Source: Deroplatys truncata (taxonomy: Eukaryota > Arthropoda > Insecta > Mantodea > Mantidae). From it: a stretch of 64,000 nucleotides of DNA. Where the stretch lies: positions 277,167,341 to 277,231,340 of the forward strand of contig CM060990.1 of the NCBI GenBank assembly GCA_030765065.1. Reading direction: 5' to 3'. Below, in pieces: positions 9,060 to 22,404 of the stretch (position 1 is its first letter; the number at the start of each line of letters is the position of its first letter). Below the pieces are notes generated by a model. That model was given only the letters and a program-made list of their open reading frames with translations. It made no database searches and was not told the DNA's origin. The position numbers were made by a program, and so were the translations under genes.

Positions 9060-10930
9060 TACATCAGGTGATTTAACACCAAAATCTACAAACCTGTTTG
9101 GATATATGGATGTCAAGAAAGGAATGCTCTTTTCTGTTTTTCATGCTTGCTCTTTGGAAACAGTGAGTCTTGTAGCATAATGGGAGTGACAGATCTAGTA
9201 CATATAAATGTTCTTATTAGGAGACACAAACAAAATGTAAAGAATTTAAATAATGTTCTAGATTTAAGTGTTTTAGGAAATATAAATACTGTGACTCAGT
9301 TAAGCCGTGCTTATTAAGAAACAAAGCTGAGGTTATAATCAGCAAGTAAGAAAAAACAGGTATATGCTCTTGCACATAATTGACTGCATAAAGTTTTGTT
9401 GTGTGTTCAAGTTTGCTTTAAGAGGACATGATAATAAAGTATCTTCTGAAAATCCTGGCATATTTTTTTTTGGATTAATCGATTTAGTGATTAATATTGC
9501 CAGTACTATAAAGGAACAAATGAACTCAAATCATACTTTCAAAGGGACTTCCAAAACCATCCAGAAAACACACCTGGATTGTATGTTAGAAGTTTGTAGT
9601 GAGGTGATTAAGGAAGAAATGAAAGATGCCGACTTCGGGGCTGTTATGACAAATGAAAGTGCAGATATTTCTCATCAGTCATAGCTTGTACTAGCGTTTA
9701 GATACAAGAAAAATGGTTTACTGTATGAGTGATTTTGGGGTGTTTTGAAACCAGAGGGACAAAATGTAGAGGCAATTTCTGAAAGCATATTGAAAGTCCT
9801 TAATGAATTATTAAACAAATCTCCTAAACTCATTGCCCAAGCTTATGATGGAGTCTCAATATTGGATGATGCAGTTGGTGGAGTACAAGCAAACGTCCAA
9901 TCTCAGTTTCCAAATGCGCAGCAGGTACATTTACTGCTATGCACAACAATGAATTTAGTGATGGAACATGCTGCTTCATTTAATATGTCTGCCAAAATAT
10001 TTTTTCTTAATCCGTCAGCTTTTCCTGGCTTTTTCTCAAAATCCCCACAGCATAAAGCCACCCTAGAATCTGCAGTGGCCAGAAGAGTTCCTTGTAGTTC
10101 TGCAACTAGGTGAAATTCTATATCTAGAACTGTTAATGTAGTTTATGAAAATTGGGAAGAATTGCTGTAGTGTTTTTTGGAGTTGGAAAATGCTGCCCAT
10201 GATAACACCTGTCTGGAAGCAAGTGGAGTTCAGTGTTATTTAGAAGATAGAAAATTCCTTTCTTGGTTGAAATGTTTTACAGAGTAATGCCGCATGTTGA
10301 TATACTTTATAATCAGCTGCAGTCAAGATCAACTGAGTGAATTAAAGTAGAAAATGAGTAGAAAATCTTCTTTCATTCAGCATGCATGTGGTATTTGAGA
10401 GGCAGTCTACAGTACCAATGAACAAACGTCAGATAGTGAAGTCCCTGAGAATAGATGTCCAAGAAGTGTGCAACCACATTATTGAAGAAACTAAATGCCA
10501 TTTTCATTCCTTGAGTCATCTTGATATAGCAAAGCTGTTAAACTGTAAATTCTTTGGCAGGTTTTTAAATCAGTTTCCCAAGAGTGAACTTCAAACTGCT
10601 GTGGACACACATATAATACTGAACAAGAAAATTCTAAAGACACAGCTCAGTATCCTGATGCAAGGTTCTGCCTTTAGAAATATTGTTGGGGCTATGTAAC
10701 TATTGTAATACATAATCTCTAATAGCTTGCAAGATTCATTTTCTGAAGATGAAGAAAGAATAATCATTTTGATCACAATGCCAGTGACCACTGCTGAGAC
10801 ATAAAGGTGCCTTTTGTGCTTAAAATGTGTAAAAATGTTCTTGAGAAACACCATGTTGTAAGATCGCATTACTGCTTTGTAAATGCTGTCAATGAGAAGA
10901 GCATTGCCTCTAAGGTGGAAGAATTCAATA
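9060..10930 (+). pseudogene. hAT transposase (zinc-finger MYM1-like), decayed
   Basis: Pieces in family order are as follows. A TTF-type zinc finger (FGYMDVKKGMLF, then FSCLLFG) lies near 9.1 kb. IDCIKFC and ALRGHDNKVSSENPGIFF follow, then HTFKGTSKTIQK and DADFGAVMTNESADISHQS (first catalytic region) at 9.36-9.68 kb. LIAQAYDGVS and GGVQANVQSQFPNAQQVHLL are at 9.75-10.1 kb. The C-terminal hAT dimerisation block (MPVTTAET and KMFLRNTM) is at about 10.78-10.85 kb. In intact relatives these form a 600-800 residue transposase. Here stops and frame changes occur every 100 codons or so. Confidence 0.82.
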
Positions 10931-11071
10931 CATTGTCATCAATAAGTTCTGCAGTAGAAGCGAGTACTATATGGACTTCATACTTGCCATTAGGTAAGAC
11001 TATATGTAAAAATGGGCACACATTGTATGGTGCTGTAGCACATACATTATTTTGTCCACTAGCCGCCACTG

Positions 11072-11600
11072 ATCTCGCAGCTTTACCTAATTTATGGATT
11101 TTAGGGAGAGCATGGATTTTAGGTATGACTAGATGCCTAGGTTTGATTTTGAATATTTCTTTTTGTGTGAGCACTCTATTTTCATTTATTATTTTGTTGA
11201 ACTTTTCAAGCATCTTGTTAGTCTTTTATAAGGGGGTTTGTAATCTCCATTTTTAATAATATTTTTATTCTAGTGGTGTAATTGCCTTTATTAAGCTTAA
11301 CTACTGTATTGGCCTTATCTGCTTTTGTGTACACAATGTCATTTTTTCCAGAGGGAGGCAATTGTTTGTATTATGAGTTAGGTGGGTGTTTGTAATTTGT
11401 TCCAAAATACTTTTACGTCTGCTTCTTATGAGGGTTCTTTCAGTTTCTTCCAAGTCTTGTGTGGCTATTTTAATATCAATTATGTAATCTTCTAGGTTAC
11501 ATGAGTAGTGAACACATGTGTTTAACCCATTATTCAGAAAATTCATTTCAACTTTGGTAAAATTAGTATATATGGAGATATTCACTACTGTTCTGCATTC
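11072..11600 (-). pseudogene. PLE: N-terminal domain and start of reverse transcriptase
   Basis: The minus-strand frame at 11301-11585 carries NISIYTNFTKVEMNFLNNGL and a helical region like the N-terminal domain of PLE proteins. The next frame contains KIINENRVLTQKEIFKIKPR and ALPKIHK. The hAT right end at 11071 cuts it off. Weaker coding-like sequence continues to about 11.75 kb. Confidence 0.72.
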
Positions 11601-11800
11601 AGATTCACTGTGTGTTTATTGCTGTATTGGGTCACATTGTTTAAGCTGCTTCTATCACAGGTTGTCCAGCTTCTTTTTCAGTACATGCATTTTATTGCAC
11701 ATTTTTGAGTTGAGTCTTGAAAGGTAAGCCAATTCTAAATTCTGCCAAATGGAGTGGTCTAGATTTTTTGACATTTCAGGTGTAAGTCATACAATTGGAG

Positions 11801-14800
11801 ATCCATTTTGTTCAATTTTGCATAGTGCTTACACGTTTCTATTTGCAAACAATATTGTTGTCTTGTTGTCCCATTTCACATTTTAGAGATGGAATTGGTT
11901 ATCACTTTGTGCATATGGCAAAGGTTCAAAAAATGGATGTTTTCTTTATTTTTTATCTCCCTTCCCTTTTTTGGTGGGGGGGGAGGGTGCCTGCAAAGCA
12001 TGTGTTATAAGATTGTATAAATTTTCCTACCCCAGAAGTCTCCATTTTGTTGATGCTACTCCACATGATGAGAAGAAACACTTCCTTCTGATGACCTGTA
12101 GGCCGCATTAAGTGTTACAACAGCCAACTCACTTGTATATTAAATAATATTTTTTCACTTCAGCATTAAAAAGCTTTCTTTCTTCACTATAATTAGGTTT
12201 AAATGTTTAACCTCAAGTCTCTTTTTTTTCTGGTTGTTTTTTTTCTTTCTTTTTAGAATGTTGCATGTGTCATAATGATTTTATTTTATCAATATTTTCC
12301 AAAAATTGATAGTCTTAAAATTAAAAAACTGAACTATATTGTGCATATCAAAACTGGAATATATTGTGACAAAAATATTAATGTCTTAAAAGTGAGAAGA
12401 CTTAGCTCACTGGAATTTTGTATTTTGTATTAAATTCTCATATTGTGATGAAAACATGATGCTTTTCAGTTGAAAATTATGGATTTTAAGACCCTAAAGA
12501 TGCACTGTCCTATAAATGGAAAGTGAATTACACCTACCATGCATACCCTGTTATAAAGATTTCAAGATCAATGTTTAAAAGTATTAAACTAATATTGAAC
12601 ATGCAAATGTCCAGCTGGCTTTAGTCACTCTGCAGCCTACATAGAAACACATTTTGTTGTGATTGTTTGTAACTAAATAATTTTAACTGCCATGAAACCA
12701 ATTTTAAATGTCGTACATTGGCACACAGCAAAACTTTTGGCTCCCTTCTGTAAGGCCAGTAATACCATTAAAAAAGTTTTAAGTTAAAACTGTCACTTCA
12801 TTCACATAAAATAATAAATCTAAGAGTTAGCAAGTATTTTGTATAATGGACTGAAAGTGAGAGACAATAGACTGTGATACTTCTAAATAACCCAGTCAAA
12901 ATTTGTAGTGATAGTGAAATAATACCAAAGATGTACATACATGTATTGCCTACAGAAAATGTATAAACTGTAAATTAATATTTTGTATATCAAAATAGAA
13001 ATTACATAAGTACGTAAAGCTGTATGATTTGTAGAATGTGTTCATTAAAATTTTAACTAGTCTTGTGCCAGACCATATGCATGGTTGTTGCTTTACATGT
13101 GTGCACTGCTACACATGAATGCCTGGTACAGTCAGGGTAGTACTAATGACAGAAGCATGATAGCCTATCAATTGTTGGGGCTACTGTATTAATGAGCTGA
13201 TGTATTATTGATTTAGGGTAATACTTTCAAGCTACTGCTTCCTCTTAGAACTGCTCTGAATGATGAAAATATACCAAATATAATGATGCAGCTCAAATAT
13301 TAGTGAATTCCTGCACATTTAGGTAATACAGCAATGTACAACATAGATTTTAAGGCCTTAATGCACAATCATTACAAAATTATGCTGCTGAATTCATAAA
13401 ATACTCAGACAATACTGCTAACTATGTTAGGGAAATAATCATATGATAGCCCTGTTATATAAATGAAATTATTTTTAACAAAATTGGGTGTATAAATAGA
13501 TTTAATTTCTACATAATATATTTATAATGATGTCAAGTTTTTAGTAAGTATGGACACAATTCTTTATCATGGAATTGTTCAACCACAGTTTAACATGGCC
13601 TAAGTTACCATATAAGAATAAAATGCAGGGTTTCACATGCTTTAGCTGTGCTGAGCTGCCAAATCTGCCTGCACCTCTGCATGAAGTATCTTTGGACTGT
13701 AAGAAGCTTAATTAACAAAATTCTACAGAAATAATTAATAAAACTTAATGGATAACACCTCTAATTAAAATGACAAACTAAGCCTTACCTAGGAGCTATA
13801 TTGTAACACCTGTATATGGTGGGATGCATCCTTAGATCCATCTTATCTTGGATAATAAGAATTTAACCATTAGGTTATAGTACATCTTGTTTCTTAGACA
13901 TACACAATTATAACTCATGAAGTAGGGACTCCCTATGTGATATCTTTAATAATACGATCTCTGCTAATGACCAAATAGTAGTGTAATAATAAACACAACA
14001 CTCCATTAGCCTGTAATGGATGTATTGGCTATTCCATTTCTATGTTGATGATCCTCTTAACTTACCTTTTATCTTAATTCCACTCTATAGTATCATAATC
14101 TATTTAGCTTCGATGATAGTGTGTATAATTGCATGCTCATTACATGTCAATTTTGAATTTGATATTAATAGTATTTTTGCAAATAAAAAAATACAAATTT
14201 AGCTTTATAAGTTCTAATTTCATCTCTACTATTGTACCCAAGTTTCCTGTAAAGTAAAACTGTTTCTAACTAGTTTGGATTTTTGAAGGGTTCTATAGCT
14301 GATTTCTGTGCAGCCCTTCATCATCAGGTTCCTATAGTGCAGTTGCTCTTACTAACTCTGACTACTTTTGAATAAATTGCATAACATAGATCAACTGGGC
14401 AACACAGGTAATGAGTTGTCAGATTTGTATACTGTGAAAACTATGACTAAGCAGATAGTTCAAATGTAAATTGTGTTCAACACATTAGTTTTATGCAGTA
14501 AGATGCAGAGAAAATTTCCGCTGAGATCCCTTAAACTGTCCACATGTTTTAAGCATGCTTTCATACTCAAAGGTATTAGAGTATAATGAAATGATGAAGG
14601 TACCTACAAACTAACATTTAATGAGTCAATCTGATGCTAAGAGAAAACAATTTTAGATACCATAATATTTCATGTAGAATCACACTTCAGCTAATAGGCA
14701 CCTGCAGCCCTTCCATCGTATGAGTGTTACCAACTGTTTTCTTGTCTTATTTTCTGGCTTATTAAACTATTTTACTTTGCCTTCTTTTTCTGTTATATGA

Positions 14801-17095
14801 TACCTTCTATACAAGTCTCCATGTACATTTTCTCTATTGCTTTTATTTAGCATTGCAGAACACCTGCTCTTTAAATATATGCCAGAGTACCTCTTCTTAC
14901 TGTGTCCAAATCTTTTGTATGGTCTATAAGGCAATATATGAACAAAGACTGCCATATTTCCTTATAAACAAGTCCTTTATATTTATATATTCATAATCCT
15001 TCCTCTTTTTAAGGTTGTGCTTTTTGTCTATGATTTTTTTATTCTGTATTTCCATATCACGTCTTAAAATTTTGTGAAAACTCCTATCTGCATCATAGGA
15101 TATCTAGATGACTGAGGTTATGAGCTTTTCCTTGGGAACAAAGGTAATTTTTTTTCTAAATTTGCCTCCAATGATAAATCAGGTATGAATTTACTTCACT
15201 CTTGCCCTTTCAGGATCAAAGTGATTACAGAGTCTCCTCCTATGATTTCATAAACTGCATGAGATAGATGAAATCTTTATAAACATAATCAGCTTATAAA
15301 TCCCAATTCTTATTCCTGCTGCAAAAGCTGCCACACATCAAGGAAATTCCACAAATGTAATATTTGTTTGTTTCAGGAAAATAAATTTGAAACTCTGTTC
15401 ACTCCGTAGTTATTCTATTTTGAGGGGGGCTGCACCAACAATTATATTTTTTCACCACTGCACAAGCAGAGTGGGAATTGTTTTTGTAAAATTGGTTTCA
15501 GAAACATGCCTCTTAGTATCTTAATCAGCAGCCTCATTCCAAATCAAATTACAAAGTGTCAGTGCCCAGGCTTTAGTTTAGAAGTAAGGGTGGGGAATAC
15601 AAGATACTTTATCTGGGATATGAACTCAGGTTTAGTTACTGTAAGCAGATTTACTTTGTTCGAGCCTAAGCATATGCTTAATCTTTCCTCTTAATGTAAA
15701 AGCTATTTTATATGCTTTTACGAAGTTTTAGCATAATATATTGCAATTAATAACACATTTTTCTCATATTTTTCTCTTCTTTTTTGATATTGTCTGAGCT
15801 TAGGTATTATAAATAAATAATAGTTCTTTAAGTAGTATAGTTTACATCATCTGCCTTTCATTCCAAGCCCCTCCTCCTAAAATGTTTCCAACCATAACTT
15901 TCTGTGACATTACTTATAATTGAACAGTAACCCTCTATCAGAAGGTGCAAGCTAGTGAAACCCTGCATATCTAGTTATATAATAAAACAAATGTCTATAT
16001 TGCATGTATACAGATTGAATTATACAGTGTTATGTTTAAAAGGGAATTGCTAATTGTTTTTGAAAGTCTACTGAAATACATTTTTTTTATAACTCAGCTC
16101 TGGATGGTATACAGGATTTTCCTTCAGCACAAGTTGCTTGGACAAACATCAGTCCAGAGTACAACCATTAATTTATTGGCCACATTCTTTTTTATTTCTT
16201 TCTTTTTCAGTTTTTGACTTACAAAATTGTTGTTATTTCTACCATTTTTATAAATTATATTGTTTTGTTAGACAAAAAGATATTTAAGTTGTGTCAATAA
16301 TAAAGTTATGGATATTTTTAAACCTTTCAACAGAGTTTCATTTGGAAAAATCCACTGCTTTCCCACTGTACCTTCCAAATTAGGTGAGTCAGTTTTATAA
16401 TACTCATTAATACTTGGTAGTGTGCATGTGGTATGTGTTGGTGCGGATAAAGCCAGTATGGAAACTTAGACAATTATAAAAAATGTTCAAATTTTGTGAA
16501 ATATGTTCAAAATAACAGACCCAAGTAGCAAAGAGTTGTAGTAAATCACAGCAGTTCATTTGAATCTCTAGGCTTCATTTCCAGAGCATAGAATTAATGG
16601 GCTAAACAACGTATATAAAACAAACATTATGATTCAATGATTTCTGCCACCATCATGCTGCCTGAAGATAATAGATAAAATAATTCTAAAGCTTTAACCA
16701 CAAGCTTTCTTATGTTAAAGCTCAAAAGTCAGACGGTATGCAGATTTTTAGAATAATTTATATTCAATTGGAATGTGTTTCGGATAAGTTAATAATATTC
16801 ATGTGCTCAAATCCTAATGATATTATTTCCTCAAATTGGGTTGCACAGAAGATTAACTTGAGTTCAGCATTAGCATAGCTAACTGCACATTTACTTAGCA
16901 CAAACATAATTCAAATTATACCAACATTTATTTTGAGCTTTTGAGCTTTTGTTTCCAATGCTCGCTGTATGGCCTATTACAACGTTTGGGGGAACTCATC
17001 CCACCAAGTGTTGACCGAAAATGTTTATTAGCTGGAGGCACCAGCAGGTAGCATCCATTATCTCTGATGGTAGGATTACAATGAGGATAGTGACG
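11801..17095. other. AT-rich spacer, no gene or clear element
   Basis: More than 5 kb without a convincing coding region, terminal repeat or SINE. Frames of up to 93 codons occur but are low-complexity and show no family motif. A possible short exon-like stretch near 16.33-16.38 kb (preceded by CAG, followed by GTGAGT) was not strong enough to call. This may be old intergenic DNA or intron of an unseen gene. Confidence 0.5.
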
Positions 17096-17660
17096 AAACT
17101 ATTGAAGTATGTCATACAAAAAATCTATGTGTTTTGTTTTTTAATGTTTATAGTACTGTTGCAATGCAGCTCTCCTGTGGTAACAGCTAAAATGTGCAGA
17201 AATACACTAAAATTGAAACTCTGCTTTAAACATGAATAAATTATGATTCGTTTAATAAATTAATAGGTTATGGGCACAATGCGTTTCCAAAATGTAGTAT
17301 CAGGCATTTTTACATTAGAGATAAAGTGTTAGGAAATGAAATACTATTTGTTCACAAACCAGTACAGAGAATCAAATTGCTGATATGAAGACTAAGCCAT
17401 TCCTCAAACCAAAACTTGTAATCAAGTAGGTGTCTGACTTAAAATATTTTTGTTTGGCAAAGGAAGGTATTGAAGTATGTCAGATAAAAATCTGTATGAG
17501 TTTATTTTTGTGTATGGGACATTGGTTTTTCAATGTTTATACCACATGCTATGCTGCCCTCATGTGGTTAGTTTTAAAACATGCAGAAACACAGTCAAAT
17601 TAAAACTGTATTTTAAAAATTAATAAGTTATGATTCATTTAATACAGTAAATAGGAACTA
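17096..17660 (+). repeat. Diverged direct duplication of about 180 bp (two copies)
   Basis: 17.10-17.28 kb and 17.47-17.66 kb share TATTGAAGTATGTCA, a GT-rich stretch with AATGTTTATA, ATGCAGAAA.ACA, AAATTAAAACT-like sequence and TTATGATTC.TTTAATA in the same order, spaced about 365 bases apart. Identity looks like 75-80% by eye. No coding content. Confidence 0.6.
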
Positions 17661-17753
17661 GGGGACCTACAGCTTTTACCATGGTCTTGAACTACATTGT
17701 ACCTTGGGGATATTCTACATTCAGTAGTCAGAGATGAAGTTCTAGATACGATA

Positions 17754-18818
17754 AGGTGACCGGATGTCCCATATTAGCCGGGACTGTCCCGTTTTTTGAG
17801 TCTCTGTCCTGTCTTTTTTAAGTTAGAAAGGATGCCAAAATGTCCCTTTTTTGCGGCAATGACTTATCAGCATAAACTGCAATTAACTATAGTTCTCAAA
17901 AATTCAAAATGTTCTGTTTTGCATCAGTTTGATGAAAAATTTAAAGATACTAACAACTGACAAAGCAAAGCGCTGTTTATATTATGGGTCTACAATACAT
18001 TTACACCAAAACAATTTGGATACTTCTTGGAAAAGTACAGTTGTGGACGAAAATTAAACTGTGCTGGTCTGCGCTATCAACAAACAAATTGTAATCACCC
18101 ATGTTTGATGTGAATGCCACCAACAATAATGAAAACTGTAAACGCATATGCTTGAGTCAAAAGAAATTCATTACAGTTGTGGTTTTGGTAGAAGACAGTA
18201 CTGTGTTTTGTATTTGTGAAATAAAATACAGTGAACTTTTGTAAACTGCGAGTGCTAAAACACTTGAAATTATTAATATGCCACCGCTGAAAAGGAAGTG
18301 TATTTTTAATAGTGATCTACAAAAGGAATATCCATTCATTAAAAAAACAATTTCTGACTTAGATGTTCAATGCAATAAGTGTGCATCTGCTTTCAGTATA
18401 AGCCATGGGGTGACCGGATATATCACAATATATAAACAGTGAAAAACATTAAAGAATGGTGCATGTCAGTGCTTCTTCTTAACTAATTTGTTTAAAAGTG
18501 AAAGTTTTGGTGATAATGATATGAAATTGGTAGTTGTTGAAGGAGTGCTCGCTTATCATACTGTCCACCACAACCAATCTTTCAGATCAATGGACTGCAC
18601 TTCTAAGCTTATCCAAAGTACTTCTGAACCAGAATTTACTTGTGGCCATAGCAAAACCAAGGCAATTATACTAAATGTTTTAACCCCATTTGCCATTTCT
18701 CAACTAGAATATGATTTACAGAAATCAAATTTTATTTCAATACTGACGGATGCATCAAACTGGCTGTAAAAATATTTCCATTGCTTGTTAGGTACTTTAA
18801 TCCTATTTTTACCAGCTA
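17754..18818 (+). mobile_element. hAT-like element, 3'-truncated
   Basis: The left end AAGGTGACCGGATGTCCC resembles hAT termini. A BED-like protein starts at ATG 18278 (MPPLKRKC...VQCNKCASAFSISHG) and continues in frame after one stop into LAYHTVHHNQSFRSMDCTSK and NFISILTDASNW. After a frame change, KIFPLLVRYFNPI follows, where homology ends abruptly at about 18.82 kb. The catalytic and dimerisation domains and the right TIR are missing. It differs from the hAT at 8.3-11.1 kb. Confidence 0.7.
18278..18815 (+). pseudogene. BED/hAT-like transposase, N-terminal fragment
   Basis: About 180 codons: basic start, CxxC zinc-finger half (CNKCASAFSISHG), then a conserved FEGTFAYHTV-like segment and SMDCTSKLIQ. 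The start was chosen because it directly precedes the zinc finger. One in-frame stop lies near 18.44 kb and one frameshift near 18.77 kb. It is truncated well before the catalytic core. Confidence 0.65.
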
Positions 18819-19411
18819 TGACATCACGCCACGCCCAGGTGATACACCCTCGAGTGTCTATGACGAAACGACACAACTTCCCGGGAGCCCGCGGCTATGA
18901 TGTTACTTAGACAGTGTTGGTCATTTCAAACGTATTTTTCCCGATGAATCTATTTATGCCTGCAGATTTGTGCTATGTACGCCGTGAATAATTTTTATCG
19001 AAAGGGTTAATTAGCTGTTAATCAAATCGGTAAACCGTAATAAGTAATCACATGACTACAAAATCTAATATAGTTCGCATATAAAGGTTACATATACATA
19101 TAATACATGTTTTTTCGTAAATTAAACTAGCATATGCAAATAAATGGGAATACAAATAGCAAGAGGGTTTTGCAGTAAACAGCTTATATCAAATACTGCA
19201 TGAACACCAAAAACTAAATAAATACTTATTTACATACCGCTTTTACAGAAATTCAGACAAAACATAAGCGTCCCACACAGAAAAGGTAAGGAAATATCTC
19301 ATGAGGTATTCTTGTAAGACGCACAACTTGTATATCTATGTATATATATATCGAGTAGGCTAATAAATGGAGCTCGTGCCTTCGAGATATGACGTTCACA
19401 CACCCACACAC

Positions 19412-19454
<43 letters not shown>

Positions 19455-19455
19455 G
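19412..19455 (+). repeat. (AAT)n microsatellite
   Basis: About 14 AAT units in the left palindrome arm. The right arm has ATT runs at matching positions (near 28.25 and 28.39 kb), so the microsatellite predates the inverted duplication. Confidence 0.9.
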
Positions 19456-19560
19456 AATGTTTATACTTGGAACTTTGTCTCTCCAGTGTTAACGAGGCGA
19501 ATGTCCCCGAATGACACAGACAAGACATACAAATAAAAGCACTATTTGGTTAGACAACAA

Positions 19561-19562
19561 TG

Positions 19563-19618
<56 letters not shown>
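19561..19618 (+). repeat. (AAT)n microsatellite
   Basis: About 19 AAT units, the second of two runs in the left arm; its counterpart is the (ATT)n run at 28.25 kb. Confidence 0.9.
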
Positions 19619-19619
<1 letters not shown>

Positions 19620-22404
19620 TCTGCATTATATAACTTTAACTAAAACATAATGTACATCTCATAGCAAAGAACAAACCAGTAAACATAACTCATGAAGGAA
19701 CGTGTTGAAAATGTGCGCACTACATAGAATAAACCTATTTGAAGCATTCTAAAAACAAAGGTGGACGTGTAATAAAAAAGTAGCATCACAAATGTGAAAC
19801 TAGATAAAAGACGACCCCATAGTTGGCGATATTGGAATTACATATTTCTATCATTCCTAGATAGCCCATACCGTTACAATGAATTCTTAACTCACGATGA
19901 ATTTTTGAGTAGAAGTGATCTAATAAGAATTCTAAGAGTGGTTGGAGAAAGTCATGTGAATTTTAATACCAGAAACTTTCTTATTTTGATTAAAAACTTC
20001 TGCCAAAAATAGGTGTCAAGAGGTTAGGCGGAGGTGCAACTTGGTCAAATCGCAACCATACATTCGTTTTACATCACAATGATACAGAGTTGTATAACAT
20101 GGAGCTATACCTACACGTTTCAGCTGTACCAATTTCACTGAAAAGCGTCTCTGTGCAGCTTCATGGTTCAACGACTTTCAAAATACATTCGGAGTCTCTG
20201 CTTTATGATGCTATTTACTCCACTATACAGGTTATCATTAATGGACATTAAAACCTTAAAAATATAAAGTTCCTTGGCTCCCTCACGCAATGTGATACAC
20301 AGAATAGGCTACATACTGAAGACTTACATAGAAGAAGTTCTCTGAGTATGTGCAAGAGCGAACAAGACAAATCTATTTCTTTCAAGTGAAAATATTTAAA
20401 AAAAACATGACTCCCTCCCCCTCTCGCCCCATCCTCTTAAGTATACACGGCGAGACCATAGGAAACAATGTTTTACACGTAAAGGAATGTAGGAGGGTAA
20501 CAGCTTGACCGGATAGGTGTATAAAGGAATGTTTTTCAACCGAAAACCCCAGTCTCGCTAGGATCCAAGCTCTACGCCTGTGAATATTGCGCGAATAAAA
20601 AAAGTGCATACATCGTCTTCGCTGGAAGCCACTGCTGTAATTCACCGAAATACCCGTAAGTTTTAAAAAATAAATCCACTTTTTATTTAAAATATACATT
20701 CCTTACTGCACAGTCATGAATAACACGTTTTCATATAAGACCTTCAAATAATAAGAATTTGTGTTGTATGTACCTATACTATAAATTATTATAACCACCC
20801 TAATAAAGTAGAAATATAATAAATTGACATAAAAATGGCATGCTTAATGGAACCTATTTGCGAATCAGGCGACTCTTCCGTACTTGGATATATAAGGAAA
20901 TGTTAATAATAATTTCATATAAACGAATAGGTTTTCTCATGAAACACTAAACTAATAAAGCATATGGGTTGCTTCTATTGTAGGGAGTTTAGCAAACAAA
21001 CGTAACATGCTGACCGAGAAAAGTAATTTCCCACCCACTCAAAGACTACAAGATCTTGAGCGAGGAACCTGTAACATAAAGGACAAAAAAGGTTGATACT
21101 AAATATGAGCCCAGAACCGTAGCTACCCTAGGTGAAAACCAGGTCTTTCTTCCAACAAGACATTCTGCCCTAACAGGCGAGTAACTTTAAGAAGTACCTG
21201 GGAATTTTCAATTGGTATTCCACGGGCTAGTGCCGGCTGACACGTTTAAGACGTGTGAACTGTCTGTTATCCCTGTGGAGGTATGTAGAAATAATTAAAT
21301 TGATATCCCAATGTTCCATGTAGAGATACAACCTTTGAGGCTATAAATACTGGATTAACTGTATACTAGCATAGCCTTTAACTAAAGTGAGCAAAGTGAT
21401 ATTAAAATGAAAAGAAATATGTATTGTAATAGTCAGTTCAACGATTCACTCAGTCCTTAATGCTGAAATTAAGTCTGTGTCTTAAAGTAGATACTTCCAA
21501 CAAGCTGCAAATAATCCGAATATATAACTTACAGCAGCACAAGGAGGGAGCAAAAGAAGAGTCAGAACGAGACAGTCTAGAAAATGCGGAAGCGCGGGTG
21601 AAAGATTAAGCCCTCTTAGCAATGCCCGCATGGTCTTCATATGCATTGAAGATGCCCAACATTCCGCGGCAAAGGGTGAAGAATCGCTTCCTTATACTTG
21701 AAGACATTAGTATACTCCTCTCAAATAGTAGAAGCACCAGCCTATAATATGGCAACTACATCCGACATTTGAATAAATTAAATTAATTATATAAGCCAGA
21801 ATATCTAGTATTCATGGAGCAAAACAGTGTGGAGGGTGAACGATTGATGTGTATAACAAAATTAATAAAGTGTTATACAATATAAACAAATCTACTTTTC
21901 TGAAAATTATCCTATTACAACCATTCACAAAAACCCTCCATGCAGGCATTTCCCAAGCACAATTATGGTAGTCTACACCTTCTACACATTCAGTTATAAA
22001 ATATATTGCATCACATGTGAAAGTGAATTGTTTTAAACAGTTTGTGATTTAAAAAATGTGTAGTTCAATTATGTCTGAATAACTCAATATAAGGTTAAGT
22101 TGAGGACACTGAGAATATTTTAAAGCTTTTGTTGACTCGCGACGATGTCTATAAGCTTTACTTTGCATGACTGTCGTGCTATAACTTTAAATGCCTTCTG
22201 GTAGCTCGTAATATTTTCATTCTCTTGCGTGAGGTTACCATTGCCGGCGTCCCTGGATGCGATGAGTAACCTTAGCATATTCACCCATCTATTCGGACTT
22301 GCAAGCGTAGATATTACTGAATTATCATTGCTATGGTTAACATATGATACGGCAGATTACTAAACACTCGATTTTCACTGTATTCGGTAAATTGTTTATT
22401 TATA

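Larger units (their letters stand above)
8300..11071 (+). mobile_element. hAT transposon (ZMYM/TTF-finger type) nested in the PLE
   Basis: The right end, read inward, is CAGTGGCGGCTAGTGGAC, a typical end for this hAT group. The left end CAGGTCCAGCTTATC is a diverged match. Both ends continue into a shared sub-terminal motif (A..ATGTGCTACAG). It sits exactly where PLE reading breaks between PKIHK and PIANN. The expected 8-bp target duplication is no longer recognisable. Inside lies a plus-strand transposase from the TTF-type zinc finger to the C-terminal dimerisation domain, heavily decayed. Confidence 0.75.
6440..11800 (-). mobile_element. Penelope-like retroelement (PLE), broken, with two insertions
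   Basis: Minus-strand coding pieces occur in PLE order. An N-terminal region at 11.30-11.59 kb (FTKVEMNFLNNGLNTC) is followed by the reverse-transcriptase segment KPRHLVIPKIHALPKIHKLG near 11.1-11.2 kb. Beyond the hAT insertion come PIANNIDAPIYKLSILLANK and QTKGLPMGNPLSALLAEL at 7.9-8.3 kb. Beyond the LINE insertion comes YIDDAFAIIPK at about 7.34 kb. Then follow a LSFGIYRKPSYSD linker and a GIY-YIG endonuclease segment (GIYQINCAGCPQIYIGNTKQ) near 6.7 kb. RT plus GIY-YIG is diagnostic of Penelope-like elements. It is clearly dead, with numerous breaks. No terminal repeats were identified, so both ends are approximate. Confidence 0.85.

Noticed and set aside
11795-12010. A 71-codon plus-strand frame near the end of the Penelope-like element
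   Set aside because: Hydrophobic and Phe/Tyr-rich with no motif; it runs against the PLE strand and looks like a shadow frame.
16325-16385. A short exon-like stretch flanked by CAG and GTGAGT
   Set aside because: Only about 50 bases, no recognisable peptide, no neighbouring exons. Chance splice-like motifs are expected in AT-rich DNA.
20382-20699. A 105-codon minus-strand frame in the left palindrome arm
   Set aside because: The matching stretch in the right arm has indels that break the frame and no conserved protein, so it is a chance frame.
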